Both the position numbers and the translations under genes were made by a program. From NCBI GenBank assembly GCA_943787175.1, contig CALSLK010000028.1, positions 62,001 through 126,000 of the forward strand: a stretch of DNA of 64,000 nt. Direction: 5' to 3'. Positions 8,663 through 17,116 of the stretch are shown one piece after another (position 1 is the first letter of the stretch; every line of letters starts with the position of its first letter). The notes below the pieces were generated by a model. That model made no database searches, was not told where the DNA came from, and saw only the letters and a list, made by a program, of their open reading frames with translations. This DNA is from an uncultured Alphaproteobacteria bacterium (lineage in GTDB: Bacteria > Pseudomonadota > Alphaproteobacteria > SP197).

Positions 8663-10126
8663 CTAGGTGTTGAGCCTGGCGACCATGGCGGTCGTGCTCT
8701 GGCCCTCGGTCAGTTCCGCCAGAACGACCGTGCCGCCATAGGCTTGCACCTCTGCTGCGCCGACGACTTCTTCGACGGTGTAATCGGCACCCTTGACCAG
8801 AATGTCGGGCCGCAGCCGCTCGATCAGCGCAAGCGGCGTGTCTTCATCAAATACCACAACCAGATCGATATCGGCCAGGGATGCCAGCACCTGGGCCCGC
8901 GACGGCTCGTTCTGGACCGGGCGTCCTTCGCCCTTCAGCGCCTTGACCGAGCGGTCACTGTTGAGGCCCACCACCAACCGGTCACAATGACTGCGCGCCT
9001 GGCGCAACAGGCTGACATGGCCTGGATGCAGCAGATCGAAACAACCGTTGGTGAAGCCGACCTGTTTGCCCTGGCTCTTCCAGCGTCTGGTCATTTCCAG
9101 GGCCTTGTCGGCCGAGACCACCTTGGTTTCGTTCAGGCTGAATTCCTGGCTGTGGCGGGCATGATGCAGGTCATCAAGGTCGACGACCGCCGTGCCGGTC
9201 TTGCCCACGACAATGCCGCCGGCAAGATTGGCCACACGCGTCGCAATTTCGGGCGACAGACCGCGGGCAAGGGCGACGGCAAAGGTGGCGACCACCGTGT
9301 CACCTGCGCCCGAGACGTCATAAACCTCCAGCGCCTCTGCGGCAAAATGGGTGGCAGAGCCGTCATTGCCAATCAGTGACATGCCGTCGGAACTGCGTGT
9401 GACCAGCAGGTAATCAGCCTCGGCATCGGCCATGACCGAGGTGGCTGCAGCAATCACTTCGGCGTCGGTTTCGGCCATCATGCGTGCAGCCAGTGACAAC
9501 TCACGCCGGTTCGGGGTCAGAGCCGTGGCACCGCGATAACGCGTGAAATCGTGACTCTTGGGATCAACAATAACGGGGACATCGGCGTCACGAGCCGCAG
9601 AGATCACGGCTTCGACGACATCATCGGTCAGCACACCCTTGGCGTAATCCGACAGGATCAGGGCGTCCATGTCGTCAAGTTCCGTAGCAACAATGTCGAT
9701 GATGCGCGCGCGCGTGGCATCCTCGATGGCGCGTTCGGTTTCCCGGTCGGCGCGCAGCAATTGCTGGCCGCCGGCGACATAGCGCACCTTGGTCGTGGAT
9801 CGACGGCCACGCTCGACCAGCAGGTAGGGCTCGACCGAACGTTCCTCGCCGACCATCTCGATCAGGTCGCGCCCGATCTGGTCGTCACCGACAACAGCGG
9901 CAAAGCAGACCTCCGCACCCAGGGCAATCAGGTTGCGCACCACATTGCCCGCACCGCCCAGCATGGATTCCTCGGACCCCACACGGATCACGGGTATCGG
10001 TGCCTCGGGAGAAATGCGCTCGACCTCGCCATAGACGAAACGGTCGAGCATCAGATCGCCGATCACCATGACGCGCGCGCCTGGCAGGGTTTCGATCGCT
10101 GAAGAAAGGTCTGGGGTCTCGGTCAT
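8663..10126 (-). CDS. hldE: bifunctional heptose-7-phosphate kinase / heptose-1-phosphate adenylyltransferase
   Basis: 487-residue fusion enzyme of ADP-heptose synthesis for the LPS inner core. Residues 1-320 are a ribokinase-type domain with GGAGNVVRNLIALGA early and the catalytic GAGDTVVATFAVALA near residue 265. From about residue 350 the nucleotidyltransferase domain carries FTNGCFDLLHPGHVSLL with the HxGH signature. Length is typical of the fused form. It indicates a heptose-containing LPS. No other LPS gene is adjacent. Confidence 0.93.
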   Translation of the reverse strand: MTETPDLSSAIETLPGARVMVIGDLMLDRFVYGEVERISPEAPIPVIRVGSEESMLGGAGNVVRNLIALGAEVCFAAVVGDDQIGRDLIEMVGEERSVEPYLLVERGRRSTTKVRYVAGGQQLLRADRETERAIEDATRARIIDIVATELDDMDALILSDYAKGVLTDDVVEAVISAARDADVPVIVDPKSHDFTRYRGATALTPNRRELSLAARMMAETDAEVIAAATSVMADAEADYLLVTRSSDGMSLIGNDGSATHFAAEALEVYDVSGAGDTVVATFAVALARGLSPEIATRVANLAGGIVVGKTGTAVVDLDDLHHARHSQEFSLNETKVVSADKALEMTRRWKSQGKQVGFTNGCFDLLHPGHVSLLRQARSHCDRLVVGLNSDRSVKALKGEGRPVQNEPSRAQVLASLADIDLVVVFDEDTPLALIERLRPDILVKGADYTVEEVVGAAEVQAYGGTVVLAELTEGQSTTAMVARLNT

Positions 10127-10361
10127 GGCTGGCCCTAGGCTGATCTCGCCTTCATATACGTGTTCAACTGTTGACCGTCACGTCTGTTACTCTCTGTTAC
10201 ACAATCGGCGTCGTCCTGTTGCACAGGGAGCCTATATACTTTGAACAACGCCCGGATCGCTTCAAACCATCCGGGACCGAAAAAACCACGCGAGTGGGCA
10301 CAACTCCTGAAGGGGTCCAGGGGGTGCGCAGCATCAAACGACCCGGATACTGGAACAGACA

Positions 10362-10742
10362 ATGCAGACCAATTTTGCAGACATGGTTGGAACCACGGAA
10401 TCCTTGATCGCTGCTGGCATTCTGGCCGGTGCCGCGCAGGCGGAACTGACTTCTGAACTCGACAGCCTGACGCCCGCCCTGAACGAGGCTGCCGGCACCG
10501 AGGCAGACGCAAGTGCGTTTGCAGGAACCGGGTTCCCCGATATCTGTGGGTGGATCGAGAGTGGAACTGGTGAAGCAAACGTTGCATCAAACGGGCCGAT
10601 CTCGACCTTTTTCGGATCTTGCATCACACCAGAGCCGGTGAATGCGTCTGCGAAATGCATGACGACCTCATCGTTAACCTGTGTTGATCCTGAGGCGATG
10701 ACGGCCTCCGCAAATTACACCGTTCACTTCGGCTGTAGGTGA
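10362..10742 (+). CDS. hypothetical protein, Cys-containing
   Basis: 126-residue ORF with no family I recognise. It is small-residue rich and has cysteines scattered through the second half, ending in ...HFGCR. There is an internal hydrophobic stretch near residues 14-26 (SLIAAGILAGAAQA) that could be a membrane or late signal segment. The case for a real gene is the strong terminator 18 bases after its stop on the same strand, and a TATATACT element about 120 bases upstream. An overlapping minus-strand ORF exists but has no terminator. Third-position bias is weaker than in neighbours. Confidence 0.45.
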   Translation: MQTNFADMVGTTESLIAAGILAGAAQAELTSELDSLTPALNEAAGTEADASAFAGTGFPDICGWIESGTGEANVASNGPISTFFGSCITPEPVNASAKCMTTSSLTCVDPEAMTASANYTVHFGCR

Positions 10743-10760
10743 ACCAACGGATTTCTGAAC

Positions 10761-10798
10761 ACATGGCGGTTCCGCGAGGGGCCGCCATGTTTCGTTTT
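10761..10798 (+). terminator. rho-independent terminator
   Basis: Perfect 9-bp arms ACATGGCGG and CCGCCATGT with a 12-base loop, followed by TTCGTTTT. It terminates the unit holding the small hypothetical gene and insulates prpE. Confidence 0.85.
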
Positions 10799-10900
10799 GG
10801 GCACCTGAATTCGCTTTGCGCCTCCGATTTACTGCGAATCCTTGAGGTCTCGCCCCTTCGCTCCTAACGTTGGCGCCGTTACGTGACCGGAGTGAAAAGT

Positions 10901-12796
10901 ATGAGCCAGCAGTTTGAAGACGCCTATCGCCGTTCGCTGGAAGACCCCGCCGGATACTGGGGTGATCTGGCCGAAGCGATCGACTGGACGAAACGCTGGG
11001 ATCGTGTGCTCGATGACGACCGCCCGCCGTTTTACCGCTGGTTTGAAGGCGCCGAGACCAACACCTGCTGGAATGCCGTGGACCGCCATGTCGACAATGG
11101 CAGAGGCGAACAGCGCGCCCTGATCTGGGACAGCCCGATCACTGGCAAGCAACGCATCCTCACCTACAACGACCTCAAGAACGAGGTCTCAACCTTCGCC
11201 GGTGTCCTGCGCAAACATGGCGTGGAGAAAGGCGACCGCGTTCTGATCTATATGCCTGCCGTGCCCGAAGCTGTGATCGGCATGCTGGCCTGCGCGCGTA
11301 TCGGCGCGATCCATTCGGTCGTGTTTGGTGGTTTTGCCGCGGCTGAGGTCGCCAAACGCCTGGATGACGCCACACCTAAGGTGCTGCTCACTGCCTCCTG
11401 CGGGATTGAGCCTGGCCGCATCATCCCTTACATGCCGATCCTCAATCAGGCTTTCGAGATTGCGGCCCACGTACCCTCTTCGGTGGTCGTGCTGGCGCGC
11501 GAAGAGCAGACTGCCGAGCTCAAGCCCGGACGTGATCACGACTGGGACGAGGAGGCTGCAGGCGCCAATCCCGTGGACTGGGTGCCGGTGCTGGCGACCG
11601 ACCCGCTCTACATCCTCTATACCTCCGGCACGACCGGGAAACCCAAGGGCGTGATCCGCGATAACGGCGGCCATGCTGTTGCCATGCACTGGTCCATGAA
11701 GGGCGTCTATGACCTTGATCCCGGGGATTGCTGGTGGGCTGCCAGCGATATCGGTTGGGTCGTGGGCCACAGCTATATCGTCTATGCCCCGCTGATCCAC
11801 GGCAACACCACGATCATGTTTGAAGGCAAGCCCGTAGGCACACCCGATGCCGGCGTCTTCTGGCGCGTGATCGCCGAACATGGCGTGAAAGCGCTTTTCA
11901 CCGCGCCCACGGCATTCCGTGCGATCAAAAAGGAAGACCCCAAGGGGGAATTCCTCTCCAAGTATGATCTCTCGAAAATGGATACGCTGTTCCTGGCGGG
12001 CGAACGCGCCGACCCCGATACCATCCAGTGGGCCGAGCGCATGCTCGACAAACCCGTGATAGATCACTGGTGGCAGACCGAAACAGGCTGGGCCATGGCG
12101 GCCAACTGCCTGGGGCTGGGCCGTTTCCCCGTGAAGTACGGCTCACCCACCAAACCGACACCGGGCTACGACATCGATATCCTTGATGACGCTGGCCATG
12201 CCGTACCCGACGGCGAGATCGGCGCCATCTGCGTCAAGCTGCCGCTGCCGCCCAGTGGCCTGCCGACCCTGTGGAACAACGATGAGGGCTACATCGAAAG
12301 CTACATGGCAGACTTCCCCGGCTACTACAAAACCGGTGATGCCGGGATGTATGACGAAGATGGCTACATCTACATCATGAGTCGCACCGACGACCTCATC
12401 AACACCGCCGGCCACCGACTTTCCACCGGCGCGATGGAGGAAGTGCTGTCACGGCATCAGGACGTTGCCGAATGCGCCGTCATCGGTGTTGCCGATCAGC
12501 TCAAGGGTCAGGTGCCTGTCGGTTTCATGGTGCTCAAGGCCGGTGTGAACCGCGAACATGATGCGATTGTGAAGGAAGTCGTGCAGATGGTGAGGGACGA
12601 CATCGGCGCGGTCGCCAGCTTCCGCCAGGCCACCGTCGTCAACCGTCTGCCCAAAACCCGCTCGGGCAAGATCCTGCGCAAGACCATGCGCCAGATCGCG
12701 GACGGCGAAGACTTCCCCATGCCCGCCACCATTGATGATCCGGTGATTCTCGACGAGATCGCACAGGCGCTCAAACCGTTGGGCTATGCGGGTTAG
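10901..12796 (+). CDS. prpE: propionyl-CoA synthetase (AMP-forming)
   Basis: 631-residue acyl-CoA synthetase of the PrpE branch: activates propionate (and less well acetate) to its CoA ester via an adenylate. The AMP-binding P-loop YTSGTTGKPKG is near residue 247, with WWAASDIGWVVGHSYI following, HWWQTETGW near 388, and the C-terminal KTRSGKILRKTMRQIA holding the acetylation-regulated Lys. CCGGAG before ATG 10901 fixes the start over a GTG at 10883. Propionate may arise from DMSP or branched-chain degradation; no methylcitrate genes are adjacent. Overlaps the next gene by one base. Confidence 0.92.
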   Translation: MSQQFEDAYRRSLEDPAGYWGDLAEAIDWTKRWDRVLDDDRPPFYRWFEGAETNTCWNAVDRHVDNGRGEQRALIWDSPITGKQRILTYNDLKNEVSTFAGVLRKHGVEKGDRVLIYMPAVPEAVIGMLACARIGAIHSVVFGGFAAAEVAKRLDDATPKVLLTASCGIEPGRIIPYMPILNQAFEIAAHVPSSVVVLAREEQTAELKPGRDHDWDEEAAGANPVDWVPVLATDPLYILYTSGTTGKPKGVIRDNGGHAVAMHWSMKGVYDLDPGDCWWAASDIGWVVGHSYIVYAPLIHGNTTIMFEGKPVGTPDAGVFWRVIAEHGVKALFTAPTAFRAIKKEDPKGEFLSKYDLSKMDTLFLAGERADPDTIQWAERMLDKPVIDHWWQTETGWAMAANCLGLGRFPVKYGSPTKPTPGYDIDILDDAGHAVPDGEIGAICVKLPLPPSGLPTLWNNDEGYIESYMADFPGYYKTGDAGMYDEDGYIYIMSRTDDLINTAGHRLSTGAMEEVLSRHQDVAECAVIGVADQLKGQVPVGFMVLKAGVNREHDAIVKEVVQMVRDDIGAVASFRQATVVNRLPKTRSGKILRKTMRQIADGEDFPMPATIDDPVILDEIAQALKPLGYAG

Positions 12797-13212
12797 TGAG
12801 CGGCGGTAAACCCAGGTTCACCTATGGCGGCAACGTTCTGGGTCTGGGCGGTCTGATCCTTGGTATCTATGTCGGGCAGCTTCTGGATCATGTTGATTCC
12901 TGGCTGCAATGGGGCTCGGGCGGCGCGACGGCGATTTTCTGCATCATGTGGTTCAACGACTGGACCTGCGGTCGCGGCCTTTCACCTGCTGCGTTTCTGC
13001 AGGCAGCACTTCTGGCAGCCTGCGCGTTTTGCCTGTTTGGCGGGATAACCTTTGTGAGCAATCTTGTTGAGCGGATGGAAAACCCGATGTTCTGGCTTCT
13101 GGCGTTGGTTCCCATGCTGGTTGCAGGTGTGATGGTCTGGTCGGGGCTGTGGGTCCTGCACCGATGGTTTGGGCGGCAAGTGACGAATGAAAACAGGGGG
13201 CTCCTGGGATGA
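12796..13212 (+). CDS. hypothetical integral membrane protein
   Basis: 138-residue protein with about four hydrophobic segments (near residues 12-30, 40-52, 62-90, 97-125). No family recognised. The GTG start uses the last base of the prpE stop (TAGTG), and the 3' end overlaps the PhyH gene as ATGA, so the three are probably one transcript. A role in uptake or membrane support for the neighbouring enzymes is only a guess. Confidence 0.6.
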   Translation: MSGGKPRFTYGGNVLGLGGLILGIYVGQLLDHVDSWLQWGSGGATAIFCIMWFNDWTCGRGLSPAAFLQAALLAACAFCLFGGITFVSNLVERMENPMFWLLALVPMLVAGVMVWSGLWVLHRWFGRQVTNENRGLLG

Positions 13213-14006
13213 ACTCCACGCCGGTCGCGTCAGGTGATGTTGCTACCTACGAGCGGGACGGCGTCGTCTGTCTGCGGCAGGTTTTTCCGCCAGGCTGGAT
13301 CGATTTCCTGCGTGATGCCGTCGACGTCGCCATGGCTGATCCCGGTCCCTATGCCGAGGAATACGCAAAGCCTGGCGGCGGTCGTTTCTTTGGCGATCTC
13401 GAACTTGCCGGGCGGCATGAAGCCTTTATGCGCTTTGCCATGGAATCACCGGCGGCAGAAATCGCCGGGCGTGTCATGCAATCGCACAGGATCAATTTCT
13501 TCTATGACCAGCTTCTGGTGAAGGAACCCGGCGCGAACGAACGTACGCCCTGGCATCAGGACCAGCCCTATTGGGCGGTTGCGGGGCGCCAGGTCTGTTC
13601 GATCTGGCTGCCGCTTGATCCCGTGACCAGGGAAACCTGCGTCGAGTATGTCGCGGGTTCACACGCCTGGCCGGAATTCAGCCCCTACCATTTTGCCGAT
13701 GGCACGCCCTATGAAGGCACGGGCCTGTCTCAGCTTCCCGATATCGAGGCTGAACGCGAACGCCACCGTATCGTGAGTTTCGCCATGGAACCCGGAGATT
13801 GCCTCGTCTTTCAGGCGATGATCGTGCATGGCGCACCACCCAACCACAGCTCCAACCGCCGCCGCGCATTGGCGACGCGCTGGACCGGTGACGATGCGCG
13901 ATACTGCGTGCGCCCGGGTGAGGTCGGCATTCCAACCGAGGACCCCGGCCTCAACCATGGCGACCTGATGGATTGCGAACGGTTTCCGCTGGTTTGGAGC
14001 AGGTGA
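13209..14006 (+). CDS. phytanoyl-CoA dioxygenase (PhyH) family protein
   Basis: 265-residue Fe(II)/2-oxoglutarate dioxygenase. The metal facial triad is readable: His116 and Asp118 in WHQDQPYW and a distal His near 205 in MIVHGAPPNH, with an Arg-rich segment (SNRRRALATRW) for the co-substrate carboxylate. The substrate is unknown; in this family it can be an osmolyte, antibiotic precursor or fatty acyl-CoA. It overlaps the membrane protein by ATGA and ends before a strong stem-loop that separates it from the convergent M24-like gene. Only distantly like the second PhyH protein at 16.3 kb. Confidence 0.8.
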   Translation: MNSTPVASGDVATYERDGVVCLRQVFPPGWIDFLRDAVDVAMADPGPYAEEYAKPGGGRFFGDLELAGRHEAFMRFAMESPAAEIAGRVMQSHRINFFYDQLLVKEPGANERTPWHQDQPYWAVAGRQVCSIWLPLDPVTRETCVEYVAGSHAWPEFSPYHFADGTPYEGTGLSQLPDIEAERERHRIVSFAMEPGDCLVFQAMIVHGAPPNHSSNRRRALATRWTGDDARYCVRPGEVGIPTEDPGLNHGDLMDCERFPLVWSR

Positions 14007-14020
14007 AACGACCCACAATT

Positions 14021-14048
14021 CTGATCCCCAGCGAAGGCTGGGGATCAG
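14021..14048. terminator. stem-loop between convergent genes
   Basis: Perfect 12-bp arms CTGATCCCCAGC and GCTGGGGATCAG around a GAAG tetraloop, placed exactly between two convergent genes. No long T-run on either side, so it may act with Rho or as a 3'-end stabiliser. Confidence 0.6.
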
Positions 14049-14053
14049 CGGCT

Positions 14054-15187
14054 TCACGTATGGAACAGGCGGCGCTCGATTTGGGTCAGACGTTCGGGAC
14101 CGTCTGTATTCACCACAACGGTTTCGCTGATCGCCAGGCCACGGGCCGACAGGTACATGTGGAACACCATGCCTGCCTCCAACGGCCAATCTTCCCCCGG
14201 CAGGAAACAACGTGAGAAGTCGCTGGCGATGGGGCTGAACCGGGGATAGTGGCCCAATGTGTAGCCGCTCACATTGTCGAAGGTTTCACGCAAACCTTCG
14301 GCCAGAACGGGACCGCGCACGATGGCATCAATGTCGCGGGCTGCCACGCCGGGTCTCATGGCTGCAATCTGTTGATCCTGAAGGGCAATCAGACGGTCTG
14401 CGATGTCCTGCTGTTCGCCGCTGGGCTTGCCGATGACGCAGTTGCGCATCAGGCGCGCGCTGTAGCCGGCGACATTGGGCACCAGTTCCATGTGGAGCAC
14501 GTCACCTGCCTCCAGCGGCCGATTGTGCGTGTGGCCGTGCAGGAAATCCCAGCCCTTGCCTGCGGTGATCGGGCCACATTCGCCATGTTGCGCGCCCAGA
14601 CGGACAAAGGCAGCCGAAGCCACGGCTGCGGCATCACGTTCGGTCTTGCCGGGCCCGGCGCTGGCGATGGTTTCAGCCATCGCAGCATCGGCAATGGCCG
14701 AGGCCTGACGCAGTCTCTCGATTTCAGCGGGCGACTTTATCCAGCGCAGGGCCTCGAGATCGTCGGAGATGTCGATCCACGATGTATCGGGCAAGCTCGA
14801 CTTGAGATTGCGGAAACCTGTGACATTGAGATTGTAAGAAGCGCTATCGATGCCAACACGCTCAAGCGGCCAGCCGCGCTCCTGCATCGTCCTTGCAACC
14901 GCTGCCAACATGTCGGAACTGTCATCAATCGCAACATGCTCGTCCCAGGCGCTGACCTCCAAATAGGGGGCGGCATCCAACGTGCGGTCTACCAGAACCG
15001 GCTGTCCTTCCATGCCGACCAACAGGGCGCGGTATCGTGTTCCCGATGCGTCGTAACCTGTCAGCCAGGCCAGAAATTCGGCCCGGTCGATCAGGACAAG
15101 GCCAAGGTCGTGGCGCGCCATGACGGCGCGGAGCCGAGCAAGGCGTGTAGCAAACTCTTCATGCGGGAAGACGGCAAGGTCGGTCAT
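14054..15187 (-). CDS. M24-fold (creatinase/aminopeptidase P-like) hydrolase, metal ligands replaced
   Basis: 377-residue protein with a creatinase-like N-terminal domain (residues 1-140) and a pita-bread C-terminal domain. At the five usual metal positions I read: Glu in HMELVPN, Ala in YSARLMR, His in TLGHYP, Tyr in HMYLS and Glu in ISETVVV. Only the His and the last Glu remain, so a dinuclear metal site is unlikely; a metal-free creatinase or ectoine-hydrolase-type reaction on an N-substituted amino acid is more plausible. It contrasts with the intact M24 enzyme at 57.7 kb. Ten bases upstream lies the MFS end of the LysR/MFS remnant, suggesting it was once downstream of a permease. Confidence 0.7.
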   Translation of the reverse strand: MTDLAVFPHEEFATRLARLRAVMARHDLGLVLIDRAEFLAWLTGYDASGTRYRALLVGMEGQPVLVDRTLDAAPYLEVSAWDEHVAIDDSSDMLAAVARTMQERGWPLERVGIDSASYNLNVTGFRNLKSSLPDTSWIDISDDLEALRWIKSPAEIERLRQASAIADAAMAETIASAGPGKTERDAAAVASAAFVRLGAQHGECGPITAGKGWDFLHGHTHNRPLEAGDVLHMELVPNVAGYSARLMRNCVIGKPSGEQQDIADRLIALQDQQIAAMRPGVAARDIDAIVRGPVLAEGLRETFDNVSGYTLGHYPRFSPIASDFSRCFLPGEDWPLEAGMVFHMYLSARGLAISETVVVNTDGPERLTQIERRLFHT

Positions 15188-15197
15188 GAATTCCTCA

Positions 15198-15420
15198 TCA
15201 GTAGCGCTTGGGGATGTAGCGGGTGAACCAGCTGGCGGTCAACATGCCTGCACCGGCGACGACAAAGACGGCGGGCAGAGGAAAGACCTGAAGGATCGCC
15301 GAAAAGGCGCTTTGTGTCAGGTTCATCTCTTGCGCGGCAGAGGCTACTGCGGTGGCGGCATACTGCTTCAAACGCGGCGAGAGAGGTGACGGGAGGGAGC
15401 TTCTTGCGCAAGCTCATCAT
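15198..15420 (-). pseudogene. chimeric remnant: LysR N-terminus fused to MFS C-terminus
   Basis: From 15420 leftward the sequence encodes a typical LysR opening (LRKKLPPVTSLAAFEAV) and, after a one-base shift, AAQEMNLTQSA from the helix-turn-helix. This runs directly into FSAILQVFPLPAVFVV and TASWFTRYIPKRY-stop, the C-terminus of an MFS permease. The last 116 bases are about 89% identical by eye to the 3' end of the intact MFS gene at 17117, differing mostly at third positions. The joint sits in a shared CAAAGCGCC. Neither parent gene is functional here. The LysR was probably divergent from the aldolase to its right. Confidence 0.8.
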
Positions 15421-15519
15421 TGCAAAATGGTAGAATGATGTTCTCTAAGGCCGTTTGTAATCGGCATAAGAATCCTACATGACTGCTGCCTGGAGAATGT
15501 GACTTGGGTTAGCTCGACG

Positions 15520-16275
15520 ATGCTGAACAACAAATCGGAATGCGACGCAGGTGATGCATCTGCGCTTCGAATTGACATGGCTGCCGGTTTTCGCTGGCTT
15601 GATAAATGGAACATGTCCGATCTCGTTGCCGGATCCATCGTTGCGCGTCTGCCCGGTGAGGTGAATTGGCTACTCACCCACGCGCACGACCGCCATTTCG
15701 ACGAAATCTGCGCCTCTGACATGGTCAAGGTAAACCATCAGGCCGAAGTGCTGGAAGGCACCAACCAACGGGTCAATTTTGCTGCCGTGAACCCTGCTGC
15801 CTGGGTGTTTCGTCAAAATCCGGATGTGAACTGCATCATCCACGCGCATTCAACCGCTGTCATGGCCGTCTCGGCGCTGAAATCTGGATTGCTCTATGCA
15901 TCCGAGCCCGCGTTCATGTTCTACAAGAAACTGGCCTATCTGGATGCGGATTTTCATTTTGATGATGCGTACTGCAAATCTGTTGCAGCGGCGGTGGGCG
16001 ACAACATGGCTGTTATCTATCGCAATCATGCGTTCGCGACATGGGGCAGTTCCGTTCACGAGGCTATGCTGCGCGCCTACATGCTGGATCAAGCCTGCCA
16101 GATTCAGTTGAAAGCGCAGGCGACGGATCAAGAGGTCATCGTTCCCGACGACGCCGAGAAGCAGCGCCATTACGATGCCTTCTTCGGCAATCCTAAATAT
16201 GTCTATGACGGCTCTTTGGAATGGTCGGGAATGATACGTCGCCTGGATCGCGAAGACCCGTCGTATCGCGATTGA
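15520..16275 (+). CDS. class II aldolase/adducin family protein
   Basis: About 251 residues of the zinc-dependent class II aldolase/adducin fold, which cleaves or epimerises sugar phosphates or decarboxylates related acids. The zinc histidines are seen in IHAHSTAVMAV and YRNHAFATWG. The start is uncertain: ATG 15520 lacks a ribosome site, while GTG 15499 has GGAG only three bases before it and would add seven residues. Third positions look more A/T-rich than in neighbours. It is followed after 30 bases by a PhyH gene, and the pair is flanked on both sides by related MFS 3' ends, suggesting an inserted cassette. Confidence 0.78.
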   Translation: MLNNKSECDAGDASALRIDMAAGFRWLDKWNMSDLVAGSIVARLPGEVNWLLTHAHDRHFDEICASDMVKVNHQAEVLEGTNQRVNFAAVNPAAWVFRQNPDVNCIIHAHSTAVMAVSALKSGLLYASEPAFMFYKKLAYLDADFHFDDAYCKSVAAAVGDNMAVIYRNHAFATWGSSVHEAMLRAYMLDQACQIQLKAQATDQEVIVPDDAEKQRHYDAFFGNPKYVYDGSLEWSGMIRRLDREDPSYRD

Positions 16276-16305
16276 ACCCGACCACTTGCCACAGGAAATG
16301 TGCGG

Positions 16306-17082
16306 ATGTTGCTGACCGACGATCAGTTGAAGGAATACGAAGAGAACGGCTTTCTGTTCTTTCCCAGCCTGTTTTCAGTCAGTGAAGTTGATGTCCTGCG
16401 GGGCGCGCTTCCGGGTGTGTACCAAGCAGAGCGGCGTGAAATTGACCGCGAAAATGCGACCGGGGATCTGCGCTGTGCTTTTGCGTGTCACACCTATGAT
16501 GAGACCTTTTCCCGCCTTTCACGCCATCCCAGAATTGTTGAACCTGTGCGCCAGCTTCTTGGTGGCGACATTTACATGCATCAGTTTTCCATCCAGCCAA
16601 AGGTTGCCTTCAATGGCCAGGCTTGGGAATGGCATCAGGACTACGGCGCATGGAATCAAATCGACGGCATGCCCGATACGCGGGCGGTGAATACTGGCCT
16701 ATTCATCGAAGAAGTGACGCAGTTCAATGGTCCGCTTTACTTCATTCCCGGCAGCCATCGCCACGGGCTTCTGAAAAACACCAAATCACCAGAAAACCGG
16801 TTTCCGGCCATGTGTGTCGATCACGATATCGTTGCAGATCTGGTCAAGGAGCGTGGGTTATATTCGCCGCAAGGTCCAGCCGGGTCATTCTGGATTTTCC
16901 ATCCAAACCTTGTCCATGCCTCAAGCGGGAACATGTCGCCGTTTGGCAGAACCATTGTAACGCAGTGTTATGCCCACGTGGATAATGCCATCCGTACGCC
17001 CAGTCGCCCGGAGTGGGTTGCGCATACGGATTTCACGCCAATAGAACCTCTCTGCGAAAACTGCCTGGCGTTTGCCGACTAA
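16306..17082 (+). CDS. phytanoyl-CoA dioxygenase family protein, ectoine-hydroxylase-like
   Basis: 258-residue Fe(II)/2-oxoglutarate dioxygenase. The metal site is WHQDYGAW (His110, Asp112) with a distal His in LVHASSGN near 206 and the co-substrate Arg in FGRT. The stretch around IDGMPDTRAVN and NGPLYFIPGSHRHG resembles the ectoine hydroxylase (EctD) branch, but ectABC is absent, so the substrate is open. ATG 16306 is favoured by AGGA nine bases upstream over GTG 16300. Probably co-transcribed with the aldolase. Confidence 0.8.
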   Translation: MLLTDDQLKEYEENGFLFFPSLFSVSEVDVLRGALPGVYQAERREIDRENATGDLRCAFACHTYDETFSRLSRHPRIVEPVRQLLGGDIYMHQFSIQPKVAFNGQAWEWHQDYGAWNQIDGMPDTRAVNTGLFIEEVTQFNGPLYFIPGSHRHGLLKNTKSPENRFPAMCVDHDIVADLVKERGLYSPQGPAGSFWIFHPNLVHASSGNMSPFGRTIVTQCYAHVDNAIRTPSRPEWVAHTDFTPIEPLCENCLAFAD

Positions 17083-17116
17083 CTGAACGATGGCGGCCAT
17101 TCCGCTCTGGATCGGA

